Shown: piece after piece, positions 53,702-62,859 of the stretch
Position numbering within the stretch: position 1 is the stretch's first letter
Layout of the letters: the number at the start of each line of letters is the position of its first letter
Source: an uncultured Spirochaetaceae bacterium
GTDB lineage: Bacteria; Spirochaetota; Spirochaetia; Treponematales; Treponemataceae
DNA: 64,000 nt
Assembly (NCBI GenBank): GCA_902778325.1
Contig: CACYWZ010000001.1
Location: 124,001 to 188,000, forward strand
Direction: 5' to 3'
The notes under the pieces: model-generated
The model's database searches: none
Told to the model about the DNA's origin: nothing
What the model saw: the letters and a program-made list of their open reading frames with translations, nothing else
Position numbers and translations under genes: made by a program

Positions 53702-53760
53702 GCCATGCCGAACTTGATTCACCATTCGCGTTTATGGATTCCGAAACAGTTCAGCATGGC
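53702..53760. repeat. Palindromic copy of the GCCATGCTGAAC-type dispersed repeat
   Basis: GCCATGCCGAACTTGATTC pairs with GAAACAGTTCAGCATGGC to form a long imperfect hairpin right after the phosphodiesterase gene. Partial copies occur at 13839 and 57764. Confidence 0.65.
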
Positions 53761-54017
53761 AAATCATTTTTGCTATCAGCATATCTTTTGCCTCAAAACG
53801 TTCTCTCTCGCAGTTTCACAGACCAAATATCGCGGATATTCCCGAAAAATGGCACTTACAAAGCCTTTTATTACTTGGAAAAAGTTTGGAAGAGCCTTTT
53901 TCCGCCCTGATTTTTCAAAAGAAGCGCAAAAGACGCACTTTTCAAAATCTTACAAAGCCCTTTTTTCGCCCAGACGCTCTATAATTTTTGCAAAAAGTGC
54001 AAAGATACCGTTTTTCA
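53761..54017. other. Non-coding stretch with no feature seen
   Basis: AT-rich. CTTACAAAGCC occurs twice, 94 bp apart, without forming an array. Short open frames here have no ribosome-binding site. Confidence 0.5.
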
Positions 54018-54200
54018 CTTAATTTGCAATGCAAATAGACACAAAAAGCGATTTTTCACATTATTTGCAGTGCAAATTGATTAGAAAAAGATTTTTCGAT
54101 AAATTTGCAATGCAAATTTATCAGAATGCGATTTTTATGAACTTTTTGCAATGCAAATTTATTGCAAAATTGATTTCTCGCATAATTTGCAATGCAAAAA
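54018..54200. repeat. Palindromic tandem array L, period 40-41 bp, 5 units
   Basis: TTTGCAATGCAAA palindromes start at 54023, 54064, 54104, 54145 and 54186 (steps 41, 40, 41, 41). Linkers contain AAAAAGCGATTTTTC-like hairpins. Between the convergent phosphodiesterase and 5'-nucleotidase genes. Confidence 0.9.
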
Positions 54201-54433
54201 GATAAAACAAACGCTTTATCAAAGAATTTGCAAAATGTATTTGGCGTTTTTTCTTCCCTTTCACTTTTCCAAGTTTTGATTTTCGTTGTGAGCGGAAGGT
54301 TTTGGCTTTTGTTTTGTTGAATAACGAGCAAAAGTGCGTGGTCGATTTTGATTGCAAGGCAAAGAAACGGAAGTTCTTGTTGCGATTGGGCTTTTCATAT
54401 CTTGATAACGATTAGGAATATTTCGACTTGGCG
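54201..54433. other. Non-coding stretch with no feature seen
   Basis: AT-rich sequence between array L and the 5'-nucleotidase terminator; no repeat, RNA or credible ORF visible. Confidence 0.5.
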
Positions 54434-54465
54434 AAAAAAATGCAAGGAGCGAAAAACTCCTTGCA
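54434..54465 (-). terminator. Terminator of the YibEF/5'-nucleotidase operon
   Basis: Stem TGCAAGGAG/CTCCTTGCA (9 bp perfect) with a 7-nt loop and T7 on the minus strand, 18 nt after the stop. Confidence 0.88.
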
Positions 54466-54482
54466 TAAGTAATGAAGAAAAT

Positions 54483-56339
54483 TTACTTTCTCACCGCTTT
54501 GACGTTCGGAGTGCGTCCGTCAGAAGAAGATGGGATTTTGATTTCGCCGCTCTTAATTTTTGCGATTGTGTCCGGGTCGTTGAATGTTGAAGGAAGTCCA
54601 ACAAGTTTCCAGTTGTGGTCGCATTTTGGAGAAAGAACGCCCTTGAGCTCTTCATTTGTGTATTTTACGATGAGGTCGCGGATTGTTGGCGCGGCATCGT
54701 TTGCGCTTGAGTAGTACACATCTTTGAGTGTTGCCCAGCCGTTTGCCATCAATGTGCCGAAGCGGTAATTGTTGACTGCGAGTTTGTATGTCGCTTTTGG
54801 GTCGATTGGCTCACCGTTGAGCGTCGCGTTTACGATGCGGCTTCCGACTGGCTTTGAGATGTCGATTTCATAGTTGATTCCTGAAAGCATATCGTAGTTG
54901 TATGCGCGGAAATCAGGGTTGAACGCGATTGTAACATCGCCTTCTTTTGCGCTCTGGTAGTAGCCGACTGTCCACTCCATGTACTTCAGGAGGTTCTCGC
55001 CTGTGATGTTTGTTCCCATGAGCGTGTTGTCATACTTGTAGATGAAAGCAACGTCTTTTCGCTTGAAGTCTCCTGCTTTGAGGTTCTGGTCGTTGTTGAA
55101 TGTCGCTGCTGTTGAAATCTGCGCTTTTGAGTAGAACGCCTGAACTTCGTTAATCAAGTCCATCAAAGCAGTATCCTCAAGCTGTGTGCGAGGCATTGTC
55201 GTAACGTGCTCCTCGCCTGTGATATAGTCAACGCCGTCAACGAAATCTGCGCTGACTTTGCCGACAACTTCGTTTGCGTTTGCCTGCGCCTTGTCGTGAA
55301 CCCACTTGAATGAATCCATAACTTCTTTTGAAGTCTCTTTTCCCTTTGTTGCGATGTTCTCCGCACTGACATCAACGAGTTGCCACTTTCCGCTCTCGTC
55401 TTTTTTCATGTTGAACTTTGTGAAGGCAACGTGTGAGCCGTAGCGACCTGGCTCAAGAACGTAAGTGTCATTGATTTTCTCGCAATAAAGAGCGTGCTCG
55501 TGACCTGCGATAATTGCGTCGAGTTCAGGAACAGCCTCTGCAATCTGGAAGACGCCGCTCTTTCCTTCTTCTTCGTACTCGCCCTGACGGCTGATGTGAA
55601 GAGCCGCAACGAGCAAATCATACTGACCTTCGAGAGCCTTTACTGTCTCTTTCAAAGAATCGATTGGGTTTGTGAAATCTAGGTTCTGGAAATGCTCTGG
55701 GGAACTTGCCTCCCACTGCTTGATGTGAGGAGCAACAGCGCCGACGACTGCCACGCGAACGCCATCGATAACGTAAATCTGATATGGGAGGACGAAGTCC
55801 TTTTTGCTGTCAGCATATTTGATGTTTGAGCAGACGACACGTCCCTCAAAGTTGTTGATATTGCGCTCAAGGAAGTCGAGTCCGAAGTTGAACTCATGGT
55901 TTCCAGGAATCCACAAATCATAGCCGAGCATATTCATCGCTTCGACCATCGGGTGTGTGTCGAGGTCGATGAAAAGCTCTGCGCTGTTGTCCTGCATTGA
56001 GTCTCCGATGTCAACGAGGAGTGTGTCAGGATACTGAGCCTTGATTTCTTTGACGATTGTGTCTGTCTGCGCAAAGCCGACACCAGAATTGTCAGCAGCG
56101 TCAATCGAATATGACCACGGATAAATGCGTCCGTGCATATCGCTAGTTGCAGCGATAGAAATCGTCACGCTGTCGCCTGTTGCAGCCTCTCCTTTTGTGA
56201 TTTCGCCAGACTTTGAATAAGAGAAATTCCTTGCAAATTTCTTTGAGTTTTTAGCCGCAGAGCCAGAAGTTCCGCAACCGACAAGGGCTAAAGACGTTGT
56301 TGCAATTAGTGCACAAGCGAGCAACAAAGTTCGTTTCAT
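54483..56339 (-). CDS. 5'-nucleotidase / 2',3'-cyclic phosphodiesterase lipoprotein
   Basis: A 618-residue lipoprotein (signal MKRTLLLACALIATTSLALVGC, Cys22). The metallophosphatase domain shows AATSDMHGRIYPWS, DIGDSMQDN, PGNHEFNFG, AALHISRQGEYEEE and IAGHEHAL. The C-terminal 5'-nucleotidase domain binds the base (YKYDNTLMGTNITGENLLKY, AVNNYRFGT). It takes phosphate from extracellular nucleotides, giving nucleosides for uptake. AGGAGG lies 5 nt before the ATG at 56339; the longer frame is antisense-like. Operon with the YibE/F gene, 35 bp apart. Confidence 0.93.
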   Translation of the reverse strand: MKRTLLLACALIATTSLALVGCGTSGSAAKNSKKFARNFSYSKSGEITKGEAATGDSVTISIAATSDMHGRIYPWSYSIDAADNSGVGFAQTDTIVKEIKAQYPDTLLVDIGDSMQDNSAELFIDLDTHPMVEAMNMLGYDLWIPGNHEFNFGLDFLERNINNFEGRVVCSNIKYADSKKDFVLPYQIYVIDGVRVAVVGAVAPHIKQWEASSPEHFQNLDFTNPIDSLKETVKALEGQYDLLVAALHISRQGEYEEEGKSGVFQIAEAVPELDAIIAGHEHALYCEKINDTYVLEPGRYGSHVAFTKFNMKKDESGKWQLVDVSAENIATKGKETSKEVMDSFKWVHDKAQANANEVVGKVSADFVDGVDYITGEEHVTTMPRTQLEDTALMDLINEVQAFYSKAQISTAATFNNDQNLKAGDFKRKDVAFIYKYDNTLMGTNITGENLLKYMEWTVGYYQSAKEGDVTIAFNPDFRAYNYDMLSGINYEIDISKPVGSRIVNATLNGEPIDPKATYKLAVNNYRFGTLMANGWATLKDVYYSSANDAAPTIRDLIVKYTNEELKGVLSPKCDHNWKLVGLPSTFNDPDTIAKIKSGEIKIPSSSDGRTPNVKAVRK

Positions 56340-56374
56340 AAATGCCTCCTTAGGCAAGAGTGTGAAAATATTTT

Positions 56375-57517
56375 CTAGGCACGCCTTTTGTGCCTGAATA
56401 TCAAAACTGAAAGAACAGCCGTAAAAAAAACGCTCGCGACCATTCCGATTGAGCCTGCAAGGGCCTGCAAAATGTGGATTTGAATGAGGGGGATATTGAT
56501 GAACTGCACATAATCCATAGAATAGCCCCAAATCATCATCGCAAGCGGAAGCGCCGAGCCGCAGAACGCCAGAATCAGCGTGTTCGTCATCGTTCCGATG
56601 ATGTCGCGCCCGACCGCAATGACAGCGCTGAAGAACTCACGCGAAGAAAGCGAGGAGGCGGCATCCAGCTGCTCCGCGCTTGAGGCGAGCGAAACCGCGA
56701 TGTCCATCGTTGCGCCAAGGCACGAGATTATGATTGAGACAAACAAAAGCGAAGTGATTTTGAAATCGCGGTTTTGCGCCAAGTACAAAAGGCTCTCACC
56801 TTTTTCCATATCAACGCCCGAAAGCCGCATAAGATGAGCGAAAATGTGAGTGATAATTCCCGCGAGCAAAATCCCCGAAAGCGTTCCAAGAGCGGCAACG
56901 AGAGCCTTTTTGCTCCAGCCTGCGATGAGGACGAAACTCACAGCACAAACAATGGCAAGCGAAAGAAGAGCGATGATTTTCGGGTGGGGAGTCCACATTC
57001 CGGGAACGACAACAAAAAGCAGCACCGTCGCCGTGAAAACGAGCGCAAGAATGCTCCGAAGCCCGTTCCAGCGACCAACGAAAAGCACAAGAACGGCAAG
57101 GAGAGCAAAAAGCGCATATGAATAAGGCGTTCTGTCGTAGTTGTAGAGCCAGACGACTTTCTCGCCGTTCTTTCCTTCGCGAATCGTAAAGACAGCCGTC
57201 AGCCCTTCATAAGCAACAGCGCTCCGAAGAGAGCCCAAAGTGTTCGTGCTCTTAAAAACATTTCCAGCATATTCGCCTTCGTTTATGCGAACAAGAAGTT
57301 TTTGGTTTCCCGTGAAGCGTCCCTCAACGAAGGGGTCTTCCTCTGTGTTGTCCTCAACAATCTCAACGACTGTGCCCGACACAAACTGCTGATTGAACAT
57401 TGCACTTTTTCTGTACGGCTCAAAGATTTTCTGTGAAAAAAATGCAATCAGCAAAACCGAAATTGCCGTAAACAAAAGCGCAAAAATTTCTTTTTTTGGC
57501 ACTGCAAAAAAACGCAT
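56375..57517 (-). CDS. YibE/F family membrane protein
   Basis: A 380-residue protein: one N-terminal helix, an extracytoplasmic domain (FVSGTVVEIVEDNTEEDPFV; TGNQKLLVRINEGEYAGNVF) and eight or so helices. ISCLGATMDIAVSLASS and GRDIIGTMTNTLILAFCGS are YibE/F family signatures. Function is unknown, with a transport role suspected. Promoter -10 box ends 6 nt upstream. Co-transcribed with the 5'-nucleotidase. Confidence 0.9.
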   Translation of the reverse strand: MRFFAVPKKEIFALLFTAISVLLIAFFSQKIFEPYRKSAMFNQQFVSGTVVEIVEDNTEEDPFVEGRFTGNQKLLVRINEGEYAGNVFKSTNTLGSLRSAVAYEGLTAVFTIREGKNGEKVVWLYNYDRTPYSYALFALLAVLVLFVGRWNGLRSILALVFTATVLLFVVVPGMWTPHPKIIALLSLAIVCAVSFVLIAGWSKKALVAALGTLSGILLAGIITHIFAHLMRLSGVDMEKGESLLYLAQNRDFKITSLLFVSIIISCLGATMDIAVSLASSAEQLDAASSLSSREFFSAVIAVGRDIIGTMTNTLILAFCGSALPLAMMIWGYSMDYVQFINIPLIQIHILQALAGSIGMVASVFFTAVLSVLIFRHKRRA

Positions 57518-57523
57518 TAGTCA

Positions 57524-57551
57524 AGTATACGATTTTTTCGCCTTTCTGCAA
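57524..57551 (-). promoter_or_regulatory. Short-leader promoter of the YibEF operon
   Basis: TTGCAG (57546-57551), 16-bp spacer, TATACT (57524-57529) on the minus strand, six nucleotides before the ATG. Array M begins 29 bp upstream of the -35 box. Confidence 0.68.
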
Positions 57552-57579
57552 GAAGCGTTTTTAAAAACTCTTCTTTTGA

Positions 57580-57762
57580 TTTTGGGGAAGCCTTGCCAAA
57601 CTTTGGGGAAAGTCCGCCCAACTTTGGGGAAAGTCCGCCCAACTTTGGGGAAAGCCAGCCCATCTTTGGGGAAGCCCTGCCCAACTTTGGGGAAAGCCAG
57701 CCCAACTTTGGGGAAGCCTCGCCCATCTTTGGGGAAAACCTGCCCATCTTTGGGGAGAGCAG
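57580..57762. repeat. Tandem array M, exact 21-bp period, 9 units
   Basis: TTTGGGGA recurs at 57581, 57602, 57623, 57644, 57665, 57686, 57707, 57728 and 57749: eight steps of exactly 21. Many units can form TTGGG-loop-CCCAA. Between divergent genes. All reading frames through it stay open because 21 is a multiple of three, so it looks coding but is not. Confidence 0.96.
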
Positions 57763-57763
57763 A

Positions 57764-57788
57764 GGATGAAACGAGTTCAGCATGACAA
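57764..57788. repeat. Fragment of the dispersed GTCATGCTGAAC repeat
   Basis: GATGAAACGAGTTCAGCATGAC, the opposite-strand equivalent of the 13839 copy, touches the end of array M. Confidence 0.5.
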
Positions 57789-57832
57789 ATCGATTTACTT
57801 TTCAAAACACATTCCAAGAAAAAAGACTCACC

Positions 57833-57861
57833 TTGAAGACGAGGGCTGTTTTTGCTAGAAT
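57833..57861 (+). promoter_or_regulatory. Short-leader promoter of the alpha/beta hydrolase gene
   Basis: TTGAAG (57833-57838), 17-bp spacer, extended -10 TGCTAGAAT (box 57856-57861), six nucleotides before the ATG. Confidence 0.72.
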
Positions 57862-57867
57862 AAAAAC

Positions 57868-58794
57868 ATGTTCAAAGATTTGAGAGCTGCAACAAGGAAA
57901 CTAAGGCTTTTGTCATTTACCACATTCGATAAAGTCGATAATTTTCGTGAAAAAATCGAAAAGTCTTTTTCAACTGTTTTTTTGCCGAATCACGTTGAGT
58001 GCAATGAGCGCGAGTTTGGCGGTGTGATGTGCGATGTGCTTGTTCCTGAAGTGTATTCTTCAAAGCGCATTATGCTCTATATTCACGGAGGCTCATTTGT
58101 GGGCGGCTCTCGCGATTCTTGGCGCAATTTTTGTGCGAGCTTGGCAAATGTGTCCAGCTGCCGTGTTGTTGTGCCTGAGTTCCGCCTTGCGCCGACACAT
58201 CTTTTTCCCTCTTCGATTGAGGACATAAAAAGCGTTGCTGAAAACTTAATCGCCGAAGAAAAAACGGCTCTTTCTCTTGAGGAAGACGAAAACAACAGAA
58301 AGCCTGAAATCATCATCGCAGGCGACGGCTCTGGTGCGTCTATTGCTTGCGCTTTGCTCTTGCGAATGGGGGAGAGCGCAAAGACTGATATAAAGGAGCT
58401 TTTGCTTTTCTCTCCTTGGCTTGATTTGTCATCGACAAGTCCTTTTATGAGCGGGCGCAAAATCACAGATGAGGTCATAGGCTCTGATTGTCTTCGCCGC
58501 AGTGCCGACGTTTACGCAGATGAGGCGGATTTGGACAAGGCGGAGATTTCTATTCTGAGGGCAAGCGATGAAGAGCTTTCGCGATTTCCTTCTGTATACA
58601 TTCAAATGGGCTCAAAGGAAATATTGCTCTCTCAAGCAAAGGCTTTTTCAACGAAACTTTCTGGAGTTGGCGTCAAGTGCACTTTGGACGTGTGGGACGG
58701 AATGCCTTTTATGTTTCAGATGGCGGACGAGTATCTGCCAGAATCACACCTTGCCATCGAGAAAATCGGCAAGCACTTCACAGCCAGAAGCTGA
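57868..58794 (+). CDS. Alpha/beta hydrolase of the hormone-sensitive-lipase type, altered triad
   Basis: A 308-residue protein. YIHGGSFVGGS is the HSL oxyanion-hole motif and AGDGSGASIA contains the nucleophile serine. The acid position (usually G-x-x-D-x-L) reads MGSKEILL, and the usual His before F in the last motif (GM-x-H-x-F) reads GMPFMF. The canonical His is therefore missing, unless the His at ESHLAIEK substitutes. It may be an inactive or unusual esterase. Next comes the U32 gene, 33 bp downstream. Confidence 0.78.
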   Translation: MFKDLRAATRKLRLLSFTTFDKVDNFREKIEKSFSTVFLPNHVECNEREFGGVMCDVLVPEVYSSKRIMLYIHGGSFVGGSRDSWRNFCASLANVSSCRVVVPEFRLAPTHLFPSSIEDIKSVAENLIAEEKTALSLEEDENNRKPEIIIAGDGSGASIACALLLRMGESAKTDIKELLLFSPWLDLSSTSPFMSGRKITDEVIGSDCLRRSADVYADEADLDKAEISILRASDEELSRFPSVYIQMGSKEILLSQAKAFSTKLSGVGVKCTLDVWDGMPFMFQMADEYLPESHLAIEKIGKHFTARS

Positions 58795-58827
58795 CGCTCA
58801 AAAATACGAATCAAATGAGGTATCTAT

Positions 58828-60351
58828 ATGGAACTTTTATCCCCTGCAGGAAATATTGAAAAATTATACTATGCCTACAAATACGGAGCGGACGCGGCTT
58901 ATATCGGGCTTCGTGGTTTTTCGCTCAGAGCAAAGGCGGATAACTTCATTGAAGATGATTACAAGAAAATCAAGGCTATAAAAGACGAGTTCCCTGGTCG
59001 CCGCTTGCACTGTGCGCTTAATATTAGCTTTCACAATAACGAAGTGGCTTCTTTTTTGGAGCGCATTAACGATTACAAACTTTTTCCGATTGACGCTTTC
59101 ATTGTGCAGGATATGGGCTTAGTGCCGATTTTGCAAAAGGAGTTCCCGAACGCAGAATTGCACCTTAGCACTCAAGCGAGTTGTATGAACTATCTTGCAG
59201 CAAAGGCTTATCGCGATATGGGCTTTAAGCGCGTCGTCTTGGGTCGTGAAGTGTCGCTAAAAGAAGTCAGCGAAATCAAAGAGAAAGTAGACAATCTTGA
59301 AATAGAGTGCTTTGTTCATGGCGCGATGTGCGTAGCTTATAGCGGTCGTTGCCTGTTGAGCGCGTATATGAACGGCAGAAGCGGACAGAGCGGACTTTGC
59401 ACTCACACTTGCCGCTGGAACTATGCGCTTAAAGGTGATGTAAAGCAACTTGCGCAGTCTGGCGGTTTGGTCTTGGAAGAAGAGAGCCGACCGAATGAGT
59501 ATTTCCCTGTTTTCGAGGGCGACAACTTCACGGCGATTTTGTCTAGCAAAGACCTTTGTATGATTGACCACCTCGAAGATATGAAGAAAGCTGGCGTTGA
59601 CTCGCTCAAAATCGAAGGCAGAATGAAGAGCATTTATTATGTCGCTCTCGTAAGCCGCGCATACCGAAAGGCTCTTGATGTGATGGACGGCAAAATCACA
59701 GCCGAAGAAGCAAAGCCATATATCGACGAGCTTTATCTTACGAGCCACCGTGAGTTTACGACGGGCTTTTTCTATGGCAGGGCAGACGCTGACAAAGCGG
59801 TTATGGCTGCTGCGGAGTGTCCGTATTTGCTTTCTGGCACTGTCGGCGAAGAGCTTTCTGAAAGTGAAGCTGACGATATTTTCGAGCGCGGAAAGAAATC
59901 TTTTGCTTCTCTTAATGAGTCATTCACTTCTGAAGTGGAAAAGGCTCAAGACGCTCGACGTGAGCAGTGGCTCAAGAATCCTGACTGGTGCGTGCCGTGT
60001 GCGCATAAAAAAGATGGTTGGAAACTCTATCGCTTCCACCCGCTTAATCACATCTCTTGCAAAGTGGGCGCAGAGGAACAGGCTAAAGACGAAATCGGGC
60101 GTGGCTATGATGTGGCGTATGAAGCGCAAAAGAAAAACGCAAAAGAGGGCGACAAATTGGAGTTTGTAGGCTCTTCTTTCTTGTGCAAAAAAGCTAAAGA
60201 CAGCGAGTTCCAGCTTGTGAACCCAAAAAACGGTATGCTCGTGAACTGGGTATCTGAAAGCCATGAATGTCTTTTGTACACACCGCACGACTTAGAGAGA
60301 GGCACAATTGTCCGCATAAGAGATTATTTAAGAAAAATCGGTGTCAGATAA
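58828..60351 (+). CDS. Peptidase U32 family protein
   Basis: A 507-residue U32 family protein (YegQ/RlhA/TrhP group). ELLSPAGNIEKLYYAYKYGADAAYIGL is the signature start; HLSTQASCMNYLAAKAYRDMG, ECFVHGAMCVAYSGRCLLS and SLKIEGRMKSIYYVA are conserved, with four cysteines (CVAYSGRC, LCTHTC) in the iron-sulphur pattern of RNA-hydroxylation members. Probably modifies rRNA or tRNA using prephenate rather than acting as a protease. GAGG lies 9 nt upstream. Confidence 0.88.
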   Translation: MELLSPAGNIEKLYYAYKYGADAAYIGLRGFSLRAKADNFIEDDYKKIKAIKDEFPGRRLHCALNISFHNNEVASFLERINDYKLFPIDAFIVQDMGLVPILQKEFPNAELHLSTQASCMNYLAAKAYRDMGFKRVVLGREVSLKEVSEIKEKVDNLEIECFVHGAMCVAYSGRCLLSAYMNGRSGQSGLCTHTCRWNYALKGDVKQLAQSGGLVLEEESRPNEYFPVFEGDNFTAILSSKDLCMIDHLEDMKKAGVDSLKIEGRMKSIYYVALVSRAYRKALDVMDGKITAEEAKPYIDELYLTSHREFTTGFFYGRADADKAVMAAAECPYLLSGTVGEELSESEADDIFERGKKSFASLNESFTSEVEKAQDARREQWLKNPDWCVPCAHKKDGWKLYRFHPLNHISCKVGAEEQAKDEIGRGYDVAYEAQKKNAKEGDKLEFVGSSFLCKKAKDSEFQLVNPKNGMLVNWVSESHECLLYTPHDLERGTIVRIRDYLRKIGVR

Positions 60352-60380
60352 TCCATAAGTTTTGAGCAAACGGCAAGAAT

Positions 60381-60415
60381 GATTGTATTCAATGAATAAC
60401 AAATTGCATACAATC
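60381..60415. promoter_or_regulatory. 8-bp inverted repeat upstream of the GNAT gene
   Basis: GATTGTAT (60381-60388) and ATACAATC (60408-60415) form a perfect dyad separated by 19 bp, 23 bp before the GNAT start. It may be an operator or an RNA hairpin. Confidence 0.35.
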
Positions 60416-60437
60416 TTGAACAAGCGTAGGAGAGAAA

Positions 60438-61430
60438 ATGACTCTTTTTGAAATGTCTGCAAAAAACAGAAAATATGTTCTCGATTTTCTTTTGGCGCAC
60501 GAAGGACGCTGTGTTGCATTGACAGAGCGAGTTTTGAGAAATGCGGGCAAAACTTATTACCTTGCACAAACTGACAAAGAGCCTTTTGTTGCAGGAGTCA
60601 TTTCAATCTCAAAATCTGGAACAGTGCTTCATTGCTTGCCGTTTGCAGGGCAACTTTCAGCTGCTTCAAAAGAAAGAATCGGAGAAGCAACCGAAATCTT
60701 TGCACCTTTTTTTGCAGAAAACCATATATTTTGCTTGAGCGGAGAAGAAGCAGGAACAAAATTTTTGGAAAATGCAATCCGCCTTGCCGCAGTTCAAGAA
60801 GTTCTTGAGGCGCATGCGTATTACAGAATGGAATATGACAGCGAGCGCGACATGATTGCCCGACGCGCAGAAGAAAAAAAGAGCGCTGAAGACGAATACG
60901 CCGTTCGGGAAGAGAGGGTTCAAAATTACGGGCTTTCTGTGAGCGCAGGCTCAATCGAAGACGATGAAGCCACCGTAGCCCTCCGCGATACAGGAACGAT
61001 AATAAAATGCACAACCGCAGACGCAACGAGGTTGCTTCCTCTTCAAATGCAATACGACAAAGCAGAAGTGCTTCTTCAAGGAATGGTTGAGGACGAAAGC
61101 GAATGTCGGCTTCGTCTTGTAGGACAATTAAAAATACAAGACATCTTCGCTGACATCATCGGAGACGAAATCGTTGCAAAAGCAGGAACAAACGCAAAGG
61201 GCGAAAAGTGGGTTCAGCTCGGCGGCGTTTACACAAAACCGCTTTACCGAAGGCTTGGAATCGCCTCCCGCCTCGTGAGCCACATCGCCCGCACAGCCGA
61301 AGCGGAAGGAAAAAGCAGCGCCCTTTTCGTGAAGGAGCTAAACACAAGTGCAATCCATTCTTACGAGAGAGCAGGCTTTGTTCGACGAGGCTCATACAGA
61401 ATCGTATATTACGATGGCTATGACGATTAA
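60438..61430 (+). CDS. GNAT-family N-acetyltransferase
   Basis: A 330-residue protein with a C-terminal GNAT fold (VQLGGVYTKPLYRRLGIASRL is motif A for acetyl-CoA, SALFVKELNTSAIHSYERAGF is motif B). The N-terminal 180 residues include a GNAT-like half (FLLAHEGRCVALTERVLRN, VAGVISISKSGTVLHCLP) and a charged helix. The acceptor is unknown. AGGAG lies 7 nt before the ATG. Ends 4 bp from the stop of the convergent HD-GYP gene. Confidence 0.85.
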   Translation: MTLFEMSAKNRKYVLDFLLAHEGRCVALTERVLRNAGKTYYLAQTDKEPFVAGVISISKSGTVLHCLPFAGQLSAASKERIGEATEIFAPFFAENHIFCLSGEEAGTKFLENAIRLAAVQEVLEAHAYYRMEYDSERDMIARRAEEKKSAEDEYAVREERVQNYGLSVSAGSIEDDEATVALRDTGTIIKCTTADATRLLPLQMQYDKAEVLLQGMVEDESECRLRLVGQLKIQDIFADIIGDEIVAKAGTNAKGEKWVQLGGVYTKPLYRRLGIASRLVSHIARTAEAEGKSSALFVKELNTSAIHSYERAGFVRRGSYRIVYYDGYDD

Positions 61431-61434
61431 AATC

Positions 61435-62757
61435 CTATCGCTCCCTCATCAAATAATCTTTATCAGTATCAATGAGTTTTAGCATAATCGTTGCAAAAGT
61501 CGGGTCAAATTGCGTCCCCAAGCCTTTCTCGATTTCCTCGCGGACAATATTCTGCGCAAGCGGGTCGCGATAACTTCGCTTTGACGCCATCGCATCGTAA
61601 GCGTCGGCAACAGCGATAATGCGCGCAATTTCAGGAATCTCGCTCCCCCTCAGCCCGTCAGGATATCCGCTTCCGTCGTATCGCTCGTGGTGATAGTGAG
61701 CGCCGATTGAAATGTAGGGTGATTGAATGATATTTTGCAAAATTTGGCGCCCAATTTCAGGGTGCTTTCTTATTTCAGAAAATTCCTCGTCGTTAAGTTT
61801 TCCCGCTTTGTTTATTATGTAATCGGGAATACCGATTTTTCCGACATCGTGCAAAAGAGCCGCAAAATAAATCTCGCGGCACTCTTTTTCGTCCTTCCCC
61901 GCCTGACGCGCAATCTGCTTTGAATATTCAGCAACGCGCGCAGAGTGTCCGTGAGTGTAAGTGTCCTTTGCATCAATCGCGCTCGCCAAAGCCTCCGCAG
62001 TCTGAACGAACATCTTGTGCATATTCTGCTGCTCTTCTTTGAGCACCTCAATTTCCCGCTCCATCGCACGTTTCACCGTGTCATTCATATCCATGAGAAC
62101 GAAAATGTAAAAAAGAGTCGTATCAATAACAAAAGCAATATTTATCAGCGAAACGCCATAGAAAAAAAGTTGCACCAACGTCGCCACAAACGGCAGAGTC
62201 GTGAAAACCAACATCGAAACGCGGACACGGCGGCTCACACAAAAATAATATTGGATAATCATTGAGAATTGCAGCACAAGAATTGCCGCAGGCGCAATGA
62301 AGGAGCAAATATAATATTTTGAACGGTGATAATCATTAACCGCATCAAGATAATAGTAAAAATCGTAGCGCTGAGAAATCGTTATCGAAACAATATCAAG
62401 GAAAGCAAAAATTTCTGCAAGGACAAGCCTTTTCGGAACTTTTTTCAGTCCGCCCTCGTGCGTGTACAAATCGCTAAGATAAAGATTGAACGAAGAAAAG
62501 ATTACGATAGGCAAAACATAAAGGACATAGTTCGCTATTCGTTCAATGTAATATCCTGCCCTGCTCGGATTTCCAAGATAAAGATAGCCGAAACGGTCGG
62601 CAATAAGAAGAAGAACAGAAGAAAACTCCATCATAAAAAGAGCAAAACGACGACGTTTTGAAAGAGTGCGCGCAAAAAAAACCAGCAGGGTCAAAATCCC
62701 GCAGGCTCCGTTCATAACCAGCATAATATTGAGCTGATGCGCTTTTAAAAAATCCAT
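61435..62757 (-). CDS. Membrane HD-GYP phosphodiesterase
   Basis: A 440-residue protein with about seven N-terminal helices (to residue 220), a short coiled coil (MEREIEVLKEEQQNMHKM) and an HD-GYP domain: HGHSARVAEYS, LLHDVGKIGIPD, HHERYDGSGYPDGLRG and VADAYDAMAS. It should hydrolyse cyclic di-GMP, with the membrane part sensing a signal. No Shine-Dalgarno sequence; GATAAT lies 13 nt upstream of the ATG. Confidence 0.93.
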   Translation of the reverse strand: MDFLKAHQLNIMLVMNGACGILTLLVFFARTLSKRRRFALFMMEFSSVLLLIADRFGYLYLGNPSRAGYYIERIANYVLYVLPIVIFSSFNLYLSDLYTHEGGLKKVPKRLVLAEIFAFLDIVSITISQRYDFYYYLDAVNDYHRSKYYICSFIAPAAILVLQFSMIIQYYFCVSRRVRVSMLVFTTLPFVATLVQLFFYGVSLINIAFVIDTTLFYIFVLMDMNDTVKRAMEREIEVLKEEQQNMHKMFVQTAEALASAIDAKDTYTHGHSARVAEYSKQIARQAGKDEKECREIYFAALLHDVGKIGIPDYIINKAGKLNDEEFSEIRKHPEIGRQILQNIIQSPYISIGAHYHHERYDGSGYPDGLRGSEIPEIARIIAVADAYDAMASKRSYRDPLAQNIVREEIEKGLGTQFDPTFATIMLKLIDTDKDYLMRER

Positions 62758-62859
62758 TACGTACCCATTGATTATCTAAATTGCTAAAACCCCTCTATCC
62801 GACAAGAAATAATATCACGAACGCACATTTTTGGGAATTGAACAACCGTTTGTCAGGGC

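Noticed and set aside
53841..53965. Another tandem array in the gap after the phosphodiesterase gene
   Set aside because: Similar words recur at irregular distances (31, 63 and 94 bp), unlike the strict periods of the real arrays.
57517..57817. Proline/glycine-rich repeat proteins on both strands
   Set aside because: Pure translation of the 21-bp array M; the plus-strand frame also overlaps the YibEF gene and its promoter.
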